Origin: Halorubrum sp. SD626R | GTDB lineage: Archaea > Halobacteriota > Halobacteria > Halobacteriales > Haloferacaceae | Direction of reading: 5' to 3' | Length of the DNA stretch: 64,000 nucleotides | Assembly: GCF_001261915.1 (NCBI RefSeq) | Contig: NZ_CVRT01000030.1 | Span: 96,577 to 160,576, forward strand | Part shown: piece by piece, positions 54,210-63,380 of the stretch | How the letters are laid out: each line of letters begins with the position of its first letter | How positions within the stretch are numbered: the stretch's first letter is position 1 | Translations under genes and position numbers: made by a program | Notes under the pieces: model-generated | What the model was told of the DNA's origin: nothing | The model's database searches: none | The model's input: the letters and a program-made list of their open reading frames with translations, nothing else

Positions 54210-54451
54210 TGACGGCTGCGCTGGTGGACGTGCCTTCGGAGGAGTGGATTGAATTAATCGACGTGCCAGACGACGAGGTGCGTGCCCGGTTGCTGCGACT
54301 GGGCCTTCTCGACGGCCGTGTCAAGTGTCACAGACAGATCCAAAATGGCCCGGTCGTCATTCAGCGTCACGGGACGGAACTGGCGCTCGGCCGGCCGCTC
54401 GCCGAGGAGATAACTGTCGAGCGTGCAAGCAGTGACCGGGCACCGCGATGA
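54209..54451 (+). CDS. feoA: FeoA-domain protein
   Basis: An 80-residue protein of the FeoA SH3-like fold (DEVRARLLRLGLLDGRVKCH, then QRHGTELALGRPLAEEITV). FeoA supports the ferrous iron transporter FeoB. The stop overlaps the start of feoB by four bases. The first codon overlaps the palindromic operator. Confidence 0.88.
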   Translation: MTAALVDVPSEEWIELIDVPDDEVRARLLRLGLLDGRVKCHRQIQNGPVVIQRHGTELALGRPLAEEITVERASSDRAPR

Positions 54452-56346
54452 CAAGAGAAGACCCCATGCGGAGCTTCACCTCCGACGATACCGAGACATC
54501 TGTCGCGCTAGTCGGCGCACCCAACGCAGGCAAGAGCGCGCTGTTCAAAAGGCTCACAGAAGAGTACGTTGATGTCTCGAACTACTCCGGCACGACGCTC
54601 AAGACGACGTCAGTGACGATGGGGTCGACAGAGTTGACTGACACTCCGGGGATCAACGGCGTCTCGTCGTTTTCCGAAGAGGAGCGAGTCACAAGAGGAA
54701 TTATCCTTGACACAGACGCGGTTATAAACGTTGTTGATGGCACACAATTAGACCGAGATCTGTTCTTGACCCTACAGCTGCTAGACATGGGTGTTCCAAC
54801 TGTTGTCGCGCTGAATATGATGGACGAGGTCGCGGCAGCTAATCTTGAGCTTGATATTGACACGCTGGAAACTGCGCTTGGTGTCCCGGTCGTCCCGACC
54901 GTCGCCGTTACCGGTTTGGGCGTTGACGAACTGCAGAATCGCCTCTCGGAAGCATCAGCGCCCGCATCAACGCCCATCGATTCGTACTACGACGCGCTTC
55001 CTGACGACATCGATGCCACCCGCGCAGAGAAGACGCTACTCATCGAAGGCGACGAACCAACAGCCCGCCGCGTCGACACCCGCAACCTAGTAGCTGATGG
55101 GGGTGACACCTCTCCCGCCGTTGTCGATAAACGAGAAACGGTCTATCGTGAGCGTCGTACCCGGGTCCAATCGACCGTAGAGACGGTCGAGCATGCCACC
55201 ACATCTGGGGAACCCTCTAAGAAATGGCTCGAGGACCTGCTTATGCGGCCGGCGACGGGTATTCCGATTGTGTCCGGACTCCTCATCGCGGTCTTCTATT
55301 TTATGGGAGTAGTGGTTGCACAGATGGTCGTCGGCTACACAGAAGAGATACTCTTCGGCCGATACTATAATCCCGCTGTTGAGACAGTTGTCGATAATCT
55401 GCTCCCGACAACCGAATGGGCCGCTCACGTTGAGTTCTTGCTTATCAACGATAACTTAGGATTGCTGACGATCACCGTCCAGTACATTCTCGGCGTGTTA
55501 GTACCGCTCGTGGCTGCATTCTACCTCGTGATCAGTATACTTGAAGACGCCGGCGTCCTGCCCCGACTTGCTGTCTTAGCCGATAGGGGGCTCAATCGGA
55601 TCGGGCTCAACGGTCGCGCGGTTGTCCCGTTGATTGTCGGTATGGGATGTGTGACGATGGCGGTCATCTCCACTCAGATGGTCGGGTCGCGCCGGGAACA
55701 AATCATTACGACGGCGTTGCTGGGTCTCGCTATCCCCTGTTCTGCACAGATCGGTGTCATTTTGGGGATACTTGCCGGGCTCGGATTCGTCTGGTGGGCT
55801 GGCTACTTACTTGTACTGCTCGGTGTCCTCGGGGTTACCGGTATCTTTCTTGACCGGGTACTCCCCGGCGATCAAGAGGCACTAATCGAGCAACTCCCAC
55901 GTGTGCGCGCCCCACGCCCACGAAACGTCGCTCGTAAAGCGTCGAATCGGACGGCCGCGTTCCTCAGGGAGGCGGCACCCTTGTTCGCGGGCACTGCGGT
56001 GGTGGTGTCGACGCTTGACTACGCTGGCGTGCTCGACGCGATCATAACAGCGCTCCGGCCGCTGACCGCCGCACTCGGGCTACCGGCGTCATTCGGACAG
56101 GTACTCGTTTTGGGACTGATCCGGCGTGACTTCGCCGCCGCAGGAATGACAGACTTGACGCTGGGAGCACCACAGACCTTTGTCGGACTGGTCGTCATCA
56201 CGCTGTTCGTTCCCTGTATACTTACTATGACGATGATTCTCAAGGAACACGACGCGCGGAGTGCACTCCTCATGTGGGTCGGCTCTTGGGTGACAGCGTT
56301 CACCGTCGGTGGACTCGCCGCGGCCGCTCTGGAGGTGATCCTGTGA
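54448..56346 (+). CDS. feoB: Ferrous iron transporter FeoB
   Basis: A 632-residue protein. The N-terminal G domain has G1 GAPNAGKSALFKRL, G2 around SNYSGTTLKTTSV, G3 DTPG and G4 NMMD (NxxD). A membrane domain follows with about eight helices, including two gate regions (VVPLIVGMGCVTMAVISTQM and GLAIPCSAQIGVILGILAGL, each with a Cys as in canonical FeoB). Shorter than bacterial FeoB (about 770 residues), as usual in archaea. It is the transporter of the feoABC operon. Confidence 0.92.
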   Translation: MTREDPMRSFTSDDTETSVALVGAPNAGKSALFKRLTEEYVDVSNYSGTTLKTTSVTMGSTELTDTPGINGVSSFSEEERVTRGIILDTDAVINVVDGTQLDRDLFLTLQLLDMGVPTVVALNMMDEVAAANLELDIDTLETALGVPVVPTVAVTGLGVDELQNRLSEASAPASTPIDSYYDALPDDIDATRAEKTLLIEGDEPTARRVDTRNLVADGGDTSPAVVDKRETVYRERRTRVQSTVETVEHATTSGEPSKKWLEDLLMRPATGIPIVSGLLIAVFYFMGVVVAQMVVGYTEEILFGRYYNPAVETVVDNLLPTTEWAAHVEFLLINDNLGLLTITVQYILGVLVPLVAAFYLVISILEDAGVLPRLAVLADRGLNRIGLNGRAVVPLIVGMGCVTMAVISTQMVGSRREQIITTALLGLAIPCSAQIGVILGILAGLGFVWWAGYLLVLLGVLGVTGIFLDRVLPGDQEALIEQLPRVRAPRPRNVARKASNRTAAFLREAAPLFAGTAVVVSTLDYAGVLDAIITALRPLTAALGLPASFGQVLVLGLIRRDFAAAGMTDLTLGAPQTFVGLVVITLFVPCILTMTMILKEHDARSALLMWVGSWVTAFTVGGLAAAALEVIL

Positions 56347-56561
56347 TCTGTCCGACTTGTGGGTATGGGTTCGATCCTGCCCGTGGGTTGGCGTGTCCAC
56401 GCTGTGGCACGTCACTGTCCTGTTTGGAGGAGTCGTGCGCAGAGTGTGGTGCCTGTTCGGGTCTCGTTGACCGCCTCAGATGTACAGTCATGGAGCGATT
56501 CAACGGCGAGAGAGAGAACAACGACGAAGACACCGAAAGCGAGTCCACGAAGGAGTTCTAG
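56343..56561 (+). CDS. Cys-rich third gene of the feo operon
   Basis: A 72-residue protein starting with a GTG that overlaps the feoB stop by four bases, so it is translated with feoB. It has eight or nine Cys in four CxxC-like pairs (ICPTCGYGF, LACPRCGTSL, CAECGACSG), the composition of a double zinc ribbon or an iron-sulfur-binding FeoC-like protein. Position and Cys content suggest regulation or metal sensing for FeoB. Not an identified family. Confidence 0.72.
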   Translation: MICPTCGYGFDPARGLACPRCGTSLSCLEESCAECGACSGLVDRLRCTVMERFNGERENNDEDTESESTKEF

Positions 56562-56687
56562 ACAGAATCGGCACGAGACCACACGAAGGTCTCGTCAAGG
56601 CGTTACTGGGGATTTCAACTCTCCGCGGAGTATTCTGTGCGCGATAAGGGTAGTGCTCTCGACTTACTGCGCATTTACTATCGACTC

Positions 56688-56939
56688 CTAGTTAGTTTTG
56701 TTGACAGTAACTAACGTGGTTGGGACGATAATCGCGATTGTTAGTATTGCTCCGCTGATCACCGCAAAGGGAGCGACTGCGTTCACGGGATAGGCGAGCA
56801 GGTTGACCGCTGCCCAGTTCACAACGCTCAAAATAACGGTGTAAGCGATAGAGGCAAGCAGGACGACGACGCTGAACGCACCGACAACGACCCCCACAAG
56901 AGAGGGCGACTCTTCGGTAGAATCCTTATTCGAACTCAT
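56688..56939 (-). CDS. Small membrane protein of unknown function
   Basis: An 83-residue protein with two or three hydrophobic segments (GVVVGAFSVVVLLASIAYTV, AVAPFAVISGAILTIAIIVP). It is convergent with the feo operon and has no recognised family. Leader TATA-like sequence around 56945-56965 (TATATTCTGTTAGAGTATAG on the plus strand). Confidence 0.6.
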   Translation of the reverse strand: MSSNKDSTEESPSLVGVVVGAFSVVVLLASIAYTVILSVVNWAAVNLLAYPVNAVAPFAVISGAILTIAIIVPTTLVTVNKTN

Positions 56940-57236
56940 TGGTATATTCTGTTAGAGTATAGTACATATTACACACAAATAAACACGGCGAAGCCGCCGA
57001 CCAATTCACGTGTTATATGCTAATCACGACGGTGCGACTACGGTCTGGTAATATCCGATATATTCGCAGTCTAACAGACAAGCCCACACATACACCGTAC
57101 AGCAGCCGCTTGACGGCATACATACACAGCAGCCACTTAGCTGTGCAAAATAACAAGAATAAAAGCTTTTCTAAAAAATAGGATTGTGAAAATAGTAAAT
57201 AGATTTTATTATATTGAAAGCTAAGAGATGCTTGTA

Positions 57237-57467
57237 ATGGCAGTTGAAAACGACGACCTACGATCGAAGCTCGAAGAGAAAGGTGAACTGATGCTGGCTG
57301 TTTCAGAGTTTGAAGAGCCACTAGAGATACATCTCCACGATACGGACATCGAAGATGGGACAGTTAGAATTGAACTAACAGACGGTATCCTCACGTTTGA
57401 TACGGACGAAATCGTTGCGGCATGGCACCACACTCATTCGCTCGCGGACTTCGGGCTGGAGGACTGA
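57237..57467 (+). CDS. Small acidic protein of unknown function
   Basis: A 76-residue protein; the ATG at 57237 follows a TATA-like TTTTATTATATTG about 25 bases upstream. Hydrophobic strand pattern (GELMLAVSEFEEPLEIHLHD, then VRIELTDGILTFDTDEIVA). It overlaps the rhodanese relic region by context only. No family recognised; the HD/HHTH segments might bind metal. Confidence 0.5.
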   Translation: MAVENDDLRSKLEEKGELMLAVSEFEEPLEIHLHDTDIEDGTVRIELTDGILTFDTDEIVAAWHHTHSLADFGLED

Positions 57468-57493
57468 TCGGCTCGTGTACGCTATCTAACGCG

Positions 57494-57646
57494 GACCCAG
57501 ACGGTGAGGTGCTCGCGTACTGCAAAATCGGGAAGAGCTCCTATATGGCAACGCGGGTGCTGGCAGAGTACGGTATACCCGCTCGCAGCCTGACTGGAGG
57601 TTACTACCGCTACGAATCTGCGGCGGCAGACGGCACAGAGAATTGA
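57494..57646 (+). pseudogene. Rhodanese-type C-terminal relic
   Basis: The frame reads DGEVLAYCKIGKSSYMATRV, then LAEYGIPARSLTGGYYRYES, which matches the last 45 residues of the rhodanese domain fused to CoA-disulfide-reductase-type flavoproteins (YCxxGxRSYxA...LSGGYxxY), with the active Cys present. No flavoprotein part is visible upstream; only the tail remains. Confidence 0.6.
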
Positions 57647-57820
57647 ATCCGTACCAGCAGAGTACCCCGGAGACACGTCGAAACGATCGTTTCAGTCGAG
57701 GGTCTGCCGCGGTCGATCACAGTCCGGTACGACCGTGCTACCGCTGAGGCTCAGCGGGCGGCAGGTGGAGCAGATGAGTCTTGAAACCGACGGAGCTGAG
57801 TTTCGACCAACTGTCGCACC

Positions 57821-58000
57821 TCAGCCGACAGAGTCCCAGTTACGGTACAGCGCCACGCCGAACGCAAAGATGACCCCACCGACCCCGACCTGTCGACCCA
57901 CCGTTCCGAAGTTACCGCTGAGACCAGCGATAACCGCTCGAACCGTCATCACGAGCGAAACAAGCGCGACGAGCGCGAGCACAGCGTGATGTGTCTCCAT
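57821..58000 (-). CDS. Small two-helix membrane protein
   Basis: A 59-residue protein from ATG 58000 with two hydrophobic segments (AVLALVALVSLVMTVRAVIA and VGVGGVIFAFGVALYRNW). Similar in size and plan to the small proteins near cydAB. No known family; divergent from cydA. Confidence 0.55.
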   Translation of the reverse strand: METHHAVLALVALVSLVMTVRAVIAGLSGNFGTVGRQVGVGGVIFAFGVALYRNWDSVG

Positions 58001-58308
58001 GCGTGAACCCACCCGCCTCGTGGACCAAAAGGATCGGTTGGCGCAAGACAATCAACGCGACCGCGGCGACCACACCTGAAAAGTCAATACTTGGATCGAC
58101 GCCGGCAGCGGCGTCGAAACCGGCGTGGGGGCATGCAGCCTTGACCAGCTAACTCGATTCGCTGTTGTGCGAAACCGGACACCGGTTGCGACTTGTCCTG
58201 TGACAACTCCGACGTTATCCGGGAGCAGTCGCTAATAACGAGGGGAAGCACCGACTGCCGATCGGCTCGAAAAATGCGACGTCCACACTACTCATCACCA
58301 CGTACCAA

Positions 58309-59733
58309 ATGATCGACCCAGTACTCGCAAGCCGGTTCCAGTTCGCCCTGACGACGATCGTTCATATCATCTTTCCGGTGATGAGCATGGGACTAGCTCC
58401 TTTCCTCATCTACTTCACGTGGAAGGATATTCGGGGCGGTGACCCGGTGTACGAACAATTACGTCGCTTCTGGACCAAGATCTTCGCCGTCTCGTTCGTC
58501 GTCGGGACAGTAACTGGAATTGTACTTGAGTTCGAGTTCGGAACGAACTTCGCCGCGTTCTCGACGACTGCCGGAGAGCTGTTCGGCGGTCCGCTCGCCA
58601 TCGAGGGGATGATGGCATTCATGCTGGAGGCGACGTTCCTCGGTATTTTTGTATTCGGCCGCGAGCGGGTCTCTGACCGGCTTTATATGATCTCTAGTCT
58701 CGCTGTCGGAATCGGGACGTGGCTGTCAGCTGTCTGGATCCTCATCGCGAACTCGTGGATGCAGATGCCGCGCGGGTACGAACTCGTTACTGAAGATGGC
58801 CAGCAGGTGGTACACCTCGTTGACCCAGTCGCGGCGTACCTGAATCCACGTTTCGGATACATGTACGTCCACATGCAGAACGCCGCGGTGGAGTCGGTGG
58901 CCCTGTTTATGGCCGGCGTCGCAGCGTACTACATATATCGGCACCACGTCTGGGGGAACAAGACGAAGAACATCGTTTTTTGGCACAAGACCCTCAAGAT
59001 CGCACTGGTCGCGTTACTGATTACGGCACCGCTGCAGGTACTCCAAGGTGACCTGTACGCACGCCACATATACGAAACACAGCCACAGAAGTTCGCCGCC
59101 ATGGAGGCGGTCTGGAACACCGAGTCGTACGTTCCCGAGTACATCTTCGCCATCCCAACAGACTTGAGTCAGCTCACCGACCCGCGTGCGAAGGAACTGT
59201 TCGGGATCGGCATTCCCGGCGGCGCGTCGTGGCTCGCCAGCGGGGGCGACGCGACCGCGGAAATCCGCGGTCTAAACACGTTCGATACTGAAGCCCCGCC
59301 GGTCGCCATCGTCTTCTGGTCGTTCCGCGCGATGGTCGGGATGGGCTTTTGGTTCATTCTGCTTGCGTTCTGGGGCGGCTACCGGTGGTACACTGGTGAG
59401 CTATTCGAGGATGGACTGCTTCACAAGGCGCTGATGGCTTCCAGCCTCCTCGGTTTCGTCGCGGTCGAACTCGGGTGGGTCGTCACCGAGGTGGGCCGCC
59501 AGCCGTGGGTGATTCAAGACATCCTCAAGACGAGCGAGGGGGTCTCGCCCGGGCTTACCGGGAGTGAGGCACTAATCACGCTCGTCGGGTTCGTCGGCGT
59601 CTACACGGCGATCTTGTCGCTATACAGCTACGTCGTCATGCGCATAATCCGCGGTGGCCCGCCGGACATGAGCGCACTAGAGTCGGCAGGCGATCGCGAC
59701 GCTCCGTCTGCAGGGGTGCCCGGCGATGACTAG
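58309..59733 (+). CDS. cydA: Cytochrome bd ubiquinol oxidase subunit I
   Basis: A 474-residue membrane protein with about nine helices. Haem ligands: the first His is in TTIVHIIFPVMSMG near residue 17, another in the NAAVESVALFMAG/HMQNAA region at about 185, and the Met ligand in the GRQPWVIQ-containing C-terminal third. The sequence WVVTEVGRQPWVIQ is the CydA signature. It lacks the long Q loop of E. coli CydA (short-Q type). The stop overlaps the start of cydB by eight bases. It reduces O2 to water with quinol; high oxygen affinity is typical. Confidence 0.93.
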   Translation: MIDPVLASRFQFALTTIVHIIFPVMSMGLAPFLIYFTWKDIRGGDPVYEQLRRFWTKIFAVSFVVGTVTGIVLEFEFGTNFAAFSTTAGELFGGPLAIEGMMAFMLEATFLGIFVFGRERVSDRLYMISSLAVGIGTWLSAVWILIANSWMQMPRGYELVTEDGQQVVHLVDPVAAYLNPRFGYMYVHMQNAAVESVALFMAGVAAYYIYRHHVWGNKTKNIVFWHKTLKIALVALLITAPLQVLQGDLYARHIYETQPQKFAAMEAVWNTESYVPEYIFAIPTDLSQLTDPRAKELFGIGIPGGASWLASGGDATAEIRGLNTFDTEAPPVAIVFWSFRAMVGMGFWFILLAFWGGYRWYTGELFEDGLLHKALMASSLLGFVAVELGWVVTEVGRQPWVIQDILKTSEGVSPGLTGSEALITLVGFVGVYTAILSLYSYVVMRIIRGGPPDMSALESAGDRDAPSAGVPGDD

Positions 59734-60733
59734 CCCGAGCGTTGAGGCGCTCGCCTCGGGGCCGCTGTTCGACCTGCCGCTGCCGGAACTGTGGTTCGTA
59801 CTCGTGTTCGGGCTGTTGGGAACGTTTCTGTTCCTCGATGGGTTCGACTTCGGGGCCGGCGCGATCTTCGCGACGCTCACAGACGACGACGCACGCGAGG
59901 CGGTACTGTCGGCAATCGGGCCGTTTTGGGACGGCAACGAGGTGTGGCTCGTTGTCTTCGGCGGTGCGCTGTTCGCCGCGTTCCCGTCGGTATACGCCGG
60001 GCTGTTCAGTCGCCACTACTTGCTGATGTTCGGCATTCTCGGGGCACTCATCCTCCGCGGGCTCGCCCCAGAAATGTACGAACAGCGACACGACGAACGC
60101 TGGCAGCGGTGGTGGGGGCGATCCTTCGTCGCTGGCAGCATCCTGGCGCCGTTCCTCCTCGGTGCGTTCGCGGGAAATTGGCTCGTTGGGACTTCCCGGT
60201 CGTTCACCGTCATCGGAATCGTCGTCGGGATTACGGTCACAGCGTTAACTGTCGTGTCCGGCGCCGCATTTCTCCGATTAAAAACCCGAAACGCACTTCC
60301 GAAGACGGTGACGCGGATCGGGCTCGGGGCCGTCGTTGCGTATCTCCTCGCGGTCGTCATAACCCTCGGGGTCTTGACGGTCCGACTCCCAGCCGGCGTT
60401 GACGCGGTGCTGTCAGCACCGGTACTCGTACTGGTCGCCGCGTCTGTCGCGCTCGGAGTCGGCTACGGCGTCGCACTCCGACGTGGGTGGAACATGGTCG
60501 CGCTTGTGGCAGCCGCAGGACTGACCTATGGGCTGATTGCGGTAGTCGCACTTCTCATGTATCCGAGTATCGATCCGGCAGCGGGGCTGACTATTAGAGA
60601 GGCTATCGTCTCAACGCTTCCATTAAACCTCATGTCGATCGGGGCAGCGCTGCTTCTCCCGCTCATCGTGACGTACTTCGCCGTCCTGTACTCGGCGTTC
60701 AGTGGGCCGATCACGCCCGACGAGGCGTACTGA
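59726..60733 (+). CDS. cydB: Cytochrome bd ubiquinol oxidase subunit II
   Basis: A 335-residue membrane protein with about eight helices. ELWFVLVFGLLGTFLFLDGFDFG is the CydB opening, and FWDGNEVWLVVFGGALFAAF is a conserved core motif. It is the partner of CydA, translated with it through an eight-base overlap. Its 3' end is followed after one base by a small membrane protein gene. Confidence 0.93.
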   Translation: MTSPSVEALASGPLFDLPLPELWFVLVFGLLGTFLFLDGFDFGAGAIFATLTDDDAREAVLSAIGPFWDGNEVWLVVFGGALFAAFPSVYAGLFSRHYLLMFGILGALILRGLAPEMYEQRHDERWQRWWGRSFVAGSILAPFLLGAFAGNWLVGTSRSFTVIGIVVGITVTALTVVSGAAFLRLKTRNALPKTVTRIGLGAVVAYLLAVVITLGVLTVRLPAGVDAVLSAPVLVLVAASVALGVGYGVALRRGWNMVALVAAAGLTYGLIAVVALLMYPSIDPAAGLTIREAIVSTLPLNLMSIGAALLLPLIVTYFAVLYSAFSGPITPDEAY

Positions 60734-60734
60734 C

Positions 60735-60980
60735 ATGAGCGATGATTCGCGGACCGGAACGCCGGCGGGGGCGTCGACGGTCGGGACGCTGCTGATCTCG
60801 CGCGTGGTGGTCACGTGGGCAGAGCTGCTCGTCGTCGGGTTCGTAGGGGCCGTGCTCGGCGGGGCCGCGTCTGGCCCGTCCCAGCTCATCGTCTACTTTG
60901 CAACGATTTTAGCGTCGGTCGCGGTGGTCATGTACAATGTCGACCGACTCGTCACCGTTCGGATCCGAGGTGCGACGTGA
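60735..60980 (+). CDS. Small membrane protein cotranscribed with cydAB
   Basis: An 81-residue protein with two membrane helices (LLISRVVVTWAELLVVGFVG and LIVYFATILASVAVVMYNV). The start is one base after the cydB stop region (TGACATG), so it is expressed with cydAB. It could be an accessory subunit like CydX or CydS, but no sequence similarity to them is evident. Confidence 0.68.
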   Translation: MSDDSRTGTPAGASTVGTLLISRVVVTWAELLVVGFVGAVLGGAASGPSQLIVYFATILASVAVVMYNVDRLVTVRIRGAT

Positions 60981-61128
60981 GTAGTGGAGTACGCGTGGCC
61001 GCCGCGTTTCAGCCTCCGCTGCCGAGCGAGATCTGGGCATTCGGCGGAGATGAATCAAATAGACAGCAGTTGACGGGACGACAGATCAACAGGTCTCTGT
61101 CCGTTCGCTCGGTGGGGGACGCGAACGG

Positions 61129-61335
61129 TCAGACTCCGTGGCGTTTGGCGACGATACCGAACAGCAGGACCGCGCTCGGGAGAAACAAAAGCGCCCCCAG
61201 CGCGGTGACGATGTCGTTACGGATAATCCCGAAGACGATTCCGCCGAGCCCAGCAAGGAGCGCGACGACTGCTGGGATCAGCAGTTGGCTTCTGAGCGCA
61301 CCCAGCGTCTCGCGGGGCGAGCGTGAGAGAACCAT
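61129..61335 (-). CDS. Small two-helix membrane protein downstream of cydAB
   Basis: A 68-residue protein: SQLLIPAVVALLAGLGGIVFG and IVTALGALLFLPSAVLLFGI are membrane helices. It is convergent with the cyd operon and near the HTH regulator gene. Function unknown. Confidence 0.6.
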   Translation of the reverse strand: MVLSRSPRETLGALRSQLLIPAVVALLAGLGGIVFGIIRNDIVTALGALLFLPSAVLLFGIVAKRHGV

Positions 61336-61489
61336 ACAAGATGATGTAAGTACGTTGGGACCATATCAGACGTGTTGTCGAGAGCCAACCGGATCGAGAA
61401 CCGATGCGCGACGCAACATACCCCCTCTGTCACCGATATCGCGGCCGTCTCAAACCGATGCGGTCCCTACCAACCAAGTTCACTGCCAG

Positions 61490-62209
61490 ATGCACGATTT
61501 TACCTTCGAAATAACGTACGACATCGGCGCCGACGAGTACGTCGATCTGTTCATTGATCGCGAGTCCCTCCGATCGGAGGCTGTCTACTCGTGTCTTGAT
61601 CCCACGGAGCTGTGGACGCTCGAGTCAGTGACGGGCGATCCGACCGACCTCGCGGCCGTCGACGAGCTGCTCTTAGACGAGTCCGTCGACCGAGAGTCGA
61701 TCAGCACCCGATCGTGTAACTCGACCCGAACGACGAGCTTGTTGACTGAAGAGCAACGACGGAGAGTCGCGTACACGTACATCTCGAATGTGGATTACTG
61801 CGAATCGGTCCCGCTCATCGCGGCGAAGTACATCGATGGCGGGGTCCTCTTCGAGCAGACTCGAACCGGCGATAGGGTTCGCTGGCGCGTGTTGGTGCAG
61901 GACGATTCGAAAATCGGACTTCTGTACGACACGCTGTCTGCGAAGCTCGGCGAAGGGTTATCGTTCTCGTTTAAACACCTAACTGAGGTAGACCACTGGG
62001 AGAGCGGGCTTCTCTCGCGAGCGGACATCCGCGCGGAACAGCGGGAGATTCTGAACGTGGCTGTAGAGCGTGGCTACTTCGAGACGCCGCGGGAAGTGAC
62101 ACTTGACGAACTCGCCGACGAGCTCGGGTTACCCCGGTCGACCGTGTCGTACCGCCTCCGACGAGCGACCGCGGAATTGGCGAAGCGATTCGCAGAGCAA
62201 CAACTATGA
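61490..62209 (+). CDS. Bacterio-opsin-activator-type HTH regulator
   Basis: A 239-residue protein from ATG 61490; an upstream in-frame extension is not credible. The N-terminal 180 residues are a sensor-like region seen in Bat-type proteins (FEITYDIGADEYVDLFIDRE, with Cys in SEAVYSCLDP and SNVDYCESV). The C-terminal HTH-10 domain reads LDELADELGLPRSTVSYRLR, then RATAELAKRF. Such regulators respond to oxygen, light or redox in haloarchaea. The stop overlaps the sulfurtransferase start by four bases (ATGA), and the location behind cydAB suggests it controls low-oxygen or sulfur-redox genes. Confidence 0.88.
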   Translation: MHDFTFEITYDIGADEYVDLFIDRESLRSEAVYSCLDPTELWTLESVTGDPTDLAAVDELLLDESVDRESISTRSCNSTRTTSLLTEEQRRRVAYTYISNVDYCESVPLIAAKYIDGGVLFEQTRTGDRVRWRVLVQDDSKIGLLYDTLSAKLGEGLSFSFKHLTEVDHWESGLLSRADIRAEQREILNVAVERGYFETPREVTLDELADELGLPRSTVSYRLRRATAELAKRFAEQQL

Positions 62210-63126
62210 CGGCTGAAAACCCATCAGAGAACGGTGAACATACGCAGATCGATGCATCGACAGCAACACAGTATCCAACAGACGTGCTAGTCAGCCCTGA
62301 CTGGGTTGACGCACGACTCGATCAGTTTAGCGCCACCAGTTCTGACCTCCGGCTGCTCGAAGTCGATGTCAATACTGCGTTCTACGACAAGGGCCACGCA
62401 CCAGGTGCCGTTGGCATCGACTGGCAAACTGACCTCCGATCAGCGGAGTCACACGACATCCTTGATCCCAGTGAGATGCGTTCATTCCTCGGATCACATG
62501 GGATCACCGAAGAAACGACCGTTGTCGTCTACGGTGATAACTCGAACTGGTTCGCAGCCCACCTCTACTGGCAACTCTCCTACTACGGGCATCCAGACGT
62601 TCGGATTATGGACGGCGGCCGCGAGTACTGGACAGATTACGATTATCCGATCACAACGGAACCGTTCGATCCACCAACTGTGGAGTACGACAGGAGGCTT
62701 GATTCATCGACCAATCCAAAACTTCGTGCCTATCGGGAAGAGGTACGAGACGCACTCCATACCGAAACTGCATTTATTGACGTGCGTCTACCAGAGGAGT
62801 TTCGCGGCGATATTACAAAACCACCCGGAATCAACGAGGGAGCGATGCGTGGTGGCCATATTCCTGGAGCGATCAATATCTTTTGGGCCAAGAATATCCG
62901 TCCCGACGGCCGGTTCAAACCCCCCAGCGAACTCAGAAATGTGTATGAGTCGCACGGAATCTATCCTGACGACAAGGTGATCGTCTACTGTCGGATCGGT
63001 GAACGCTCATCAGTTACGTGGTTCGTGCTGGAAGAATTGCTTGGGTATGAGCACGTACAGAATTATGACGGTTCGTGGACCGAATGGGGGAATATGATTG
63101 GGGTCCCGATTGAGGTTGGTGACTGA
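62206..63126 (+). CDS. Two-domain thiosulfate/3-mercaptopyruvate sulfurtransferase
   Basis: A 306-residue tandem rhodanese. The N-terminal domain (about 20-150: PGAVGIDWQTDLRSAESHDI, TTVVVYGDNSNWFAAHLYWQ) has the usual Cys replaced by Asp in its loop and is inactive. The C-terminal domain has the active Cys in KVIVYCRIGERSSVTWFVLE (Cys about 262). It overlaps the HTH regulator gene by four bases. Probable role: sulfur transfer or cyanide/sulfide handling. Confidence 0.92.
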   Translation: MTAENPSENGEHTQIDASTATQYPTDVLVSPDWVDARLDQFSATSSDLRLLEVDVNTAFYDKGHAPGAVGIDWQTDLRSAESHDILDPSEMRSFLGSHGITEETTVVVYGDNSNWFAAHLYWQLSYYGHPDVRIMDGGREYWTDYDYPITTEPFDPPTVEYDRRLDSSTNPKLRAYREEVRDALHTETAFIDVRLPEEFRGDITKPPGINEGAMRGGHIPGAINIFWAKNIRPDGRFKPPSELRNVYESHGIYPDDKVIVYCRIGERSSVTWFVLEELLGYEHVQNYDGSWTEWGNMIGVPIEVGD

Positions 63127-63380
63127 GTCAGGGGAATGACCTCCATTCTGTTTACTGTAGAGTTCCAATAGAGCTAGAGCCATCTAATTGAGACGGGTTT
63201 GTACTTCGTTCACAGACAGTAATAGACTTGGCTAGAGGATCGGGGTAGAGAGTTGTCCTACGACAAGTGGACACACTAGCCGATCGGCTCATAACTTACA
63301 GTGATGCGAAACACCTGCTACCAGGGTAATGACGCGAGCGCAAGGACAGATACTGGCACACACACATTGAGATGGTCAAA

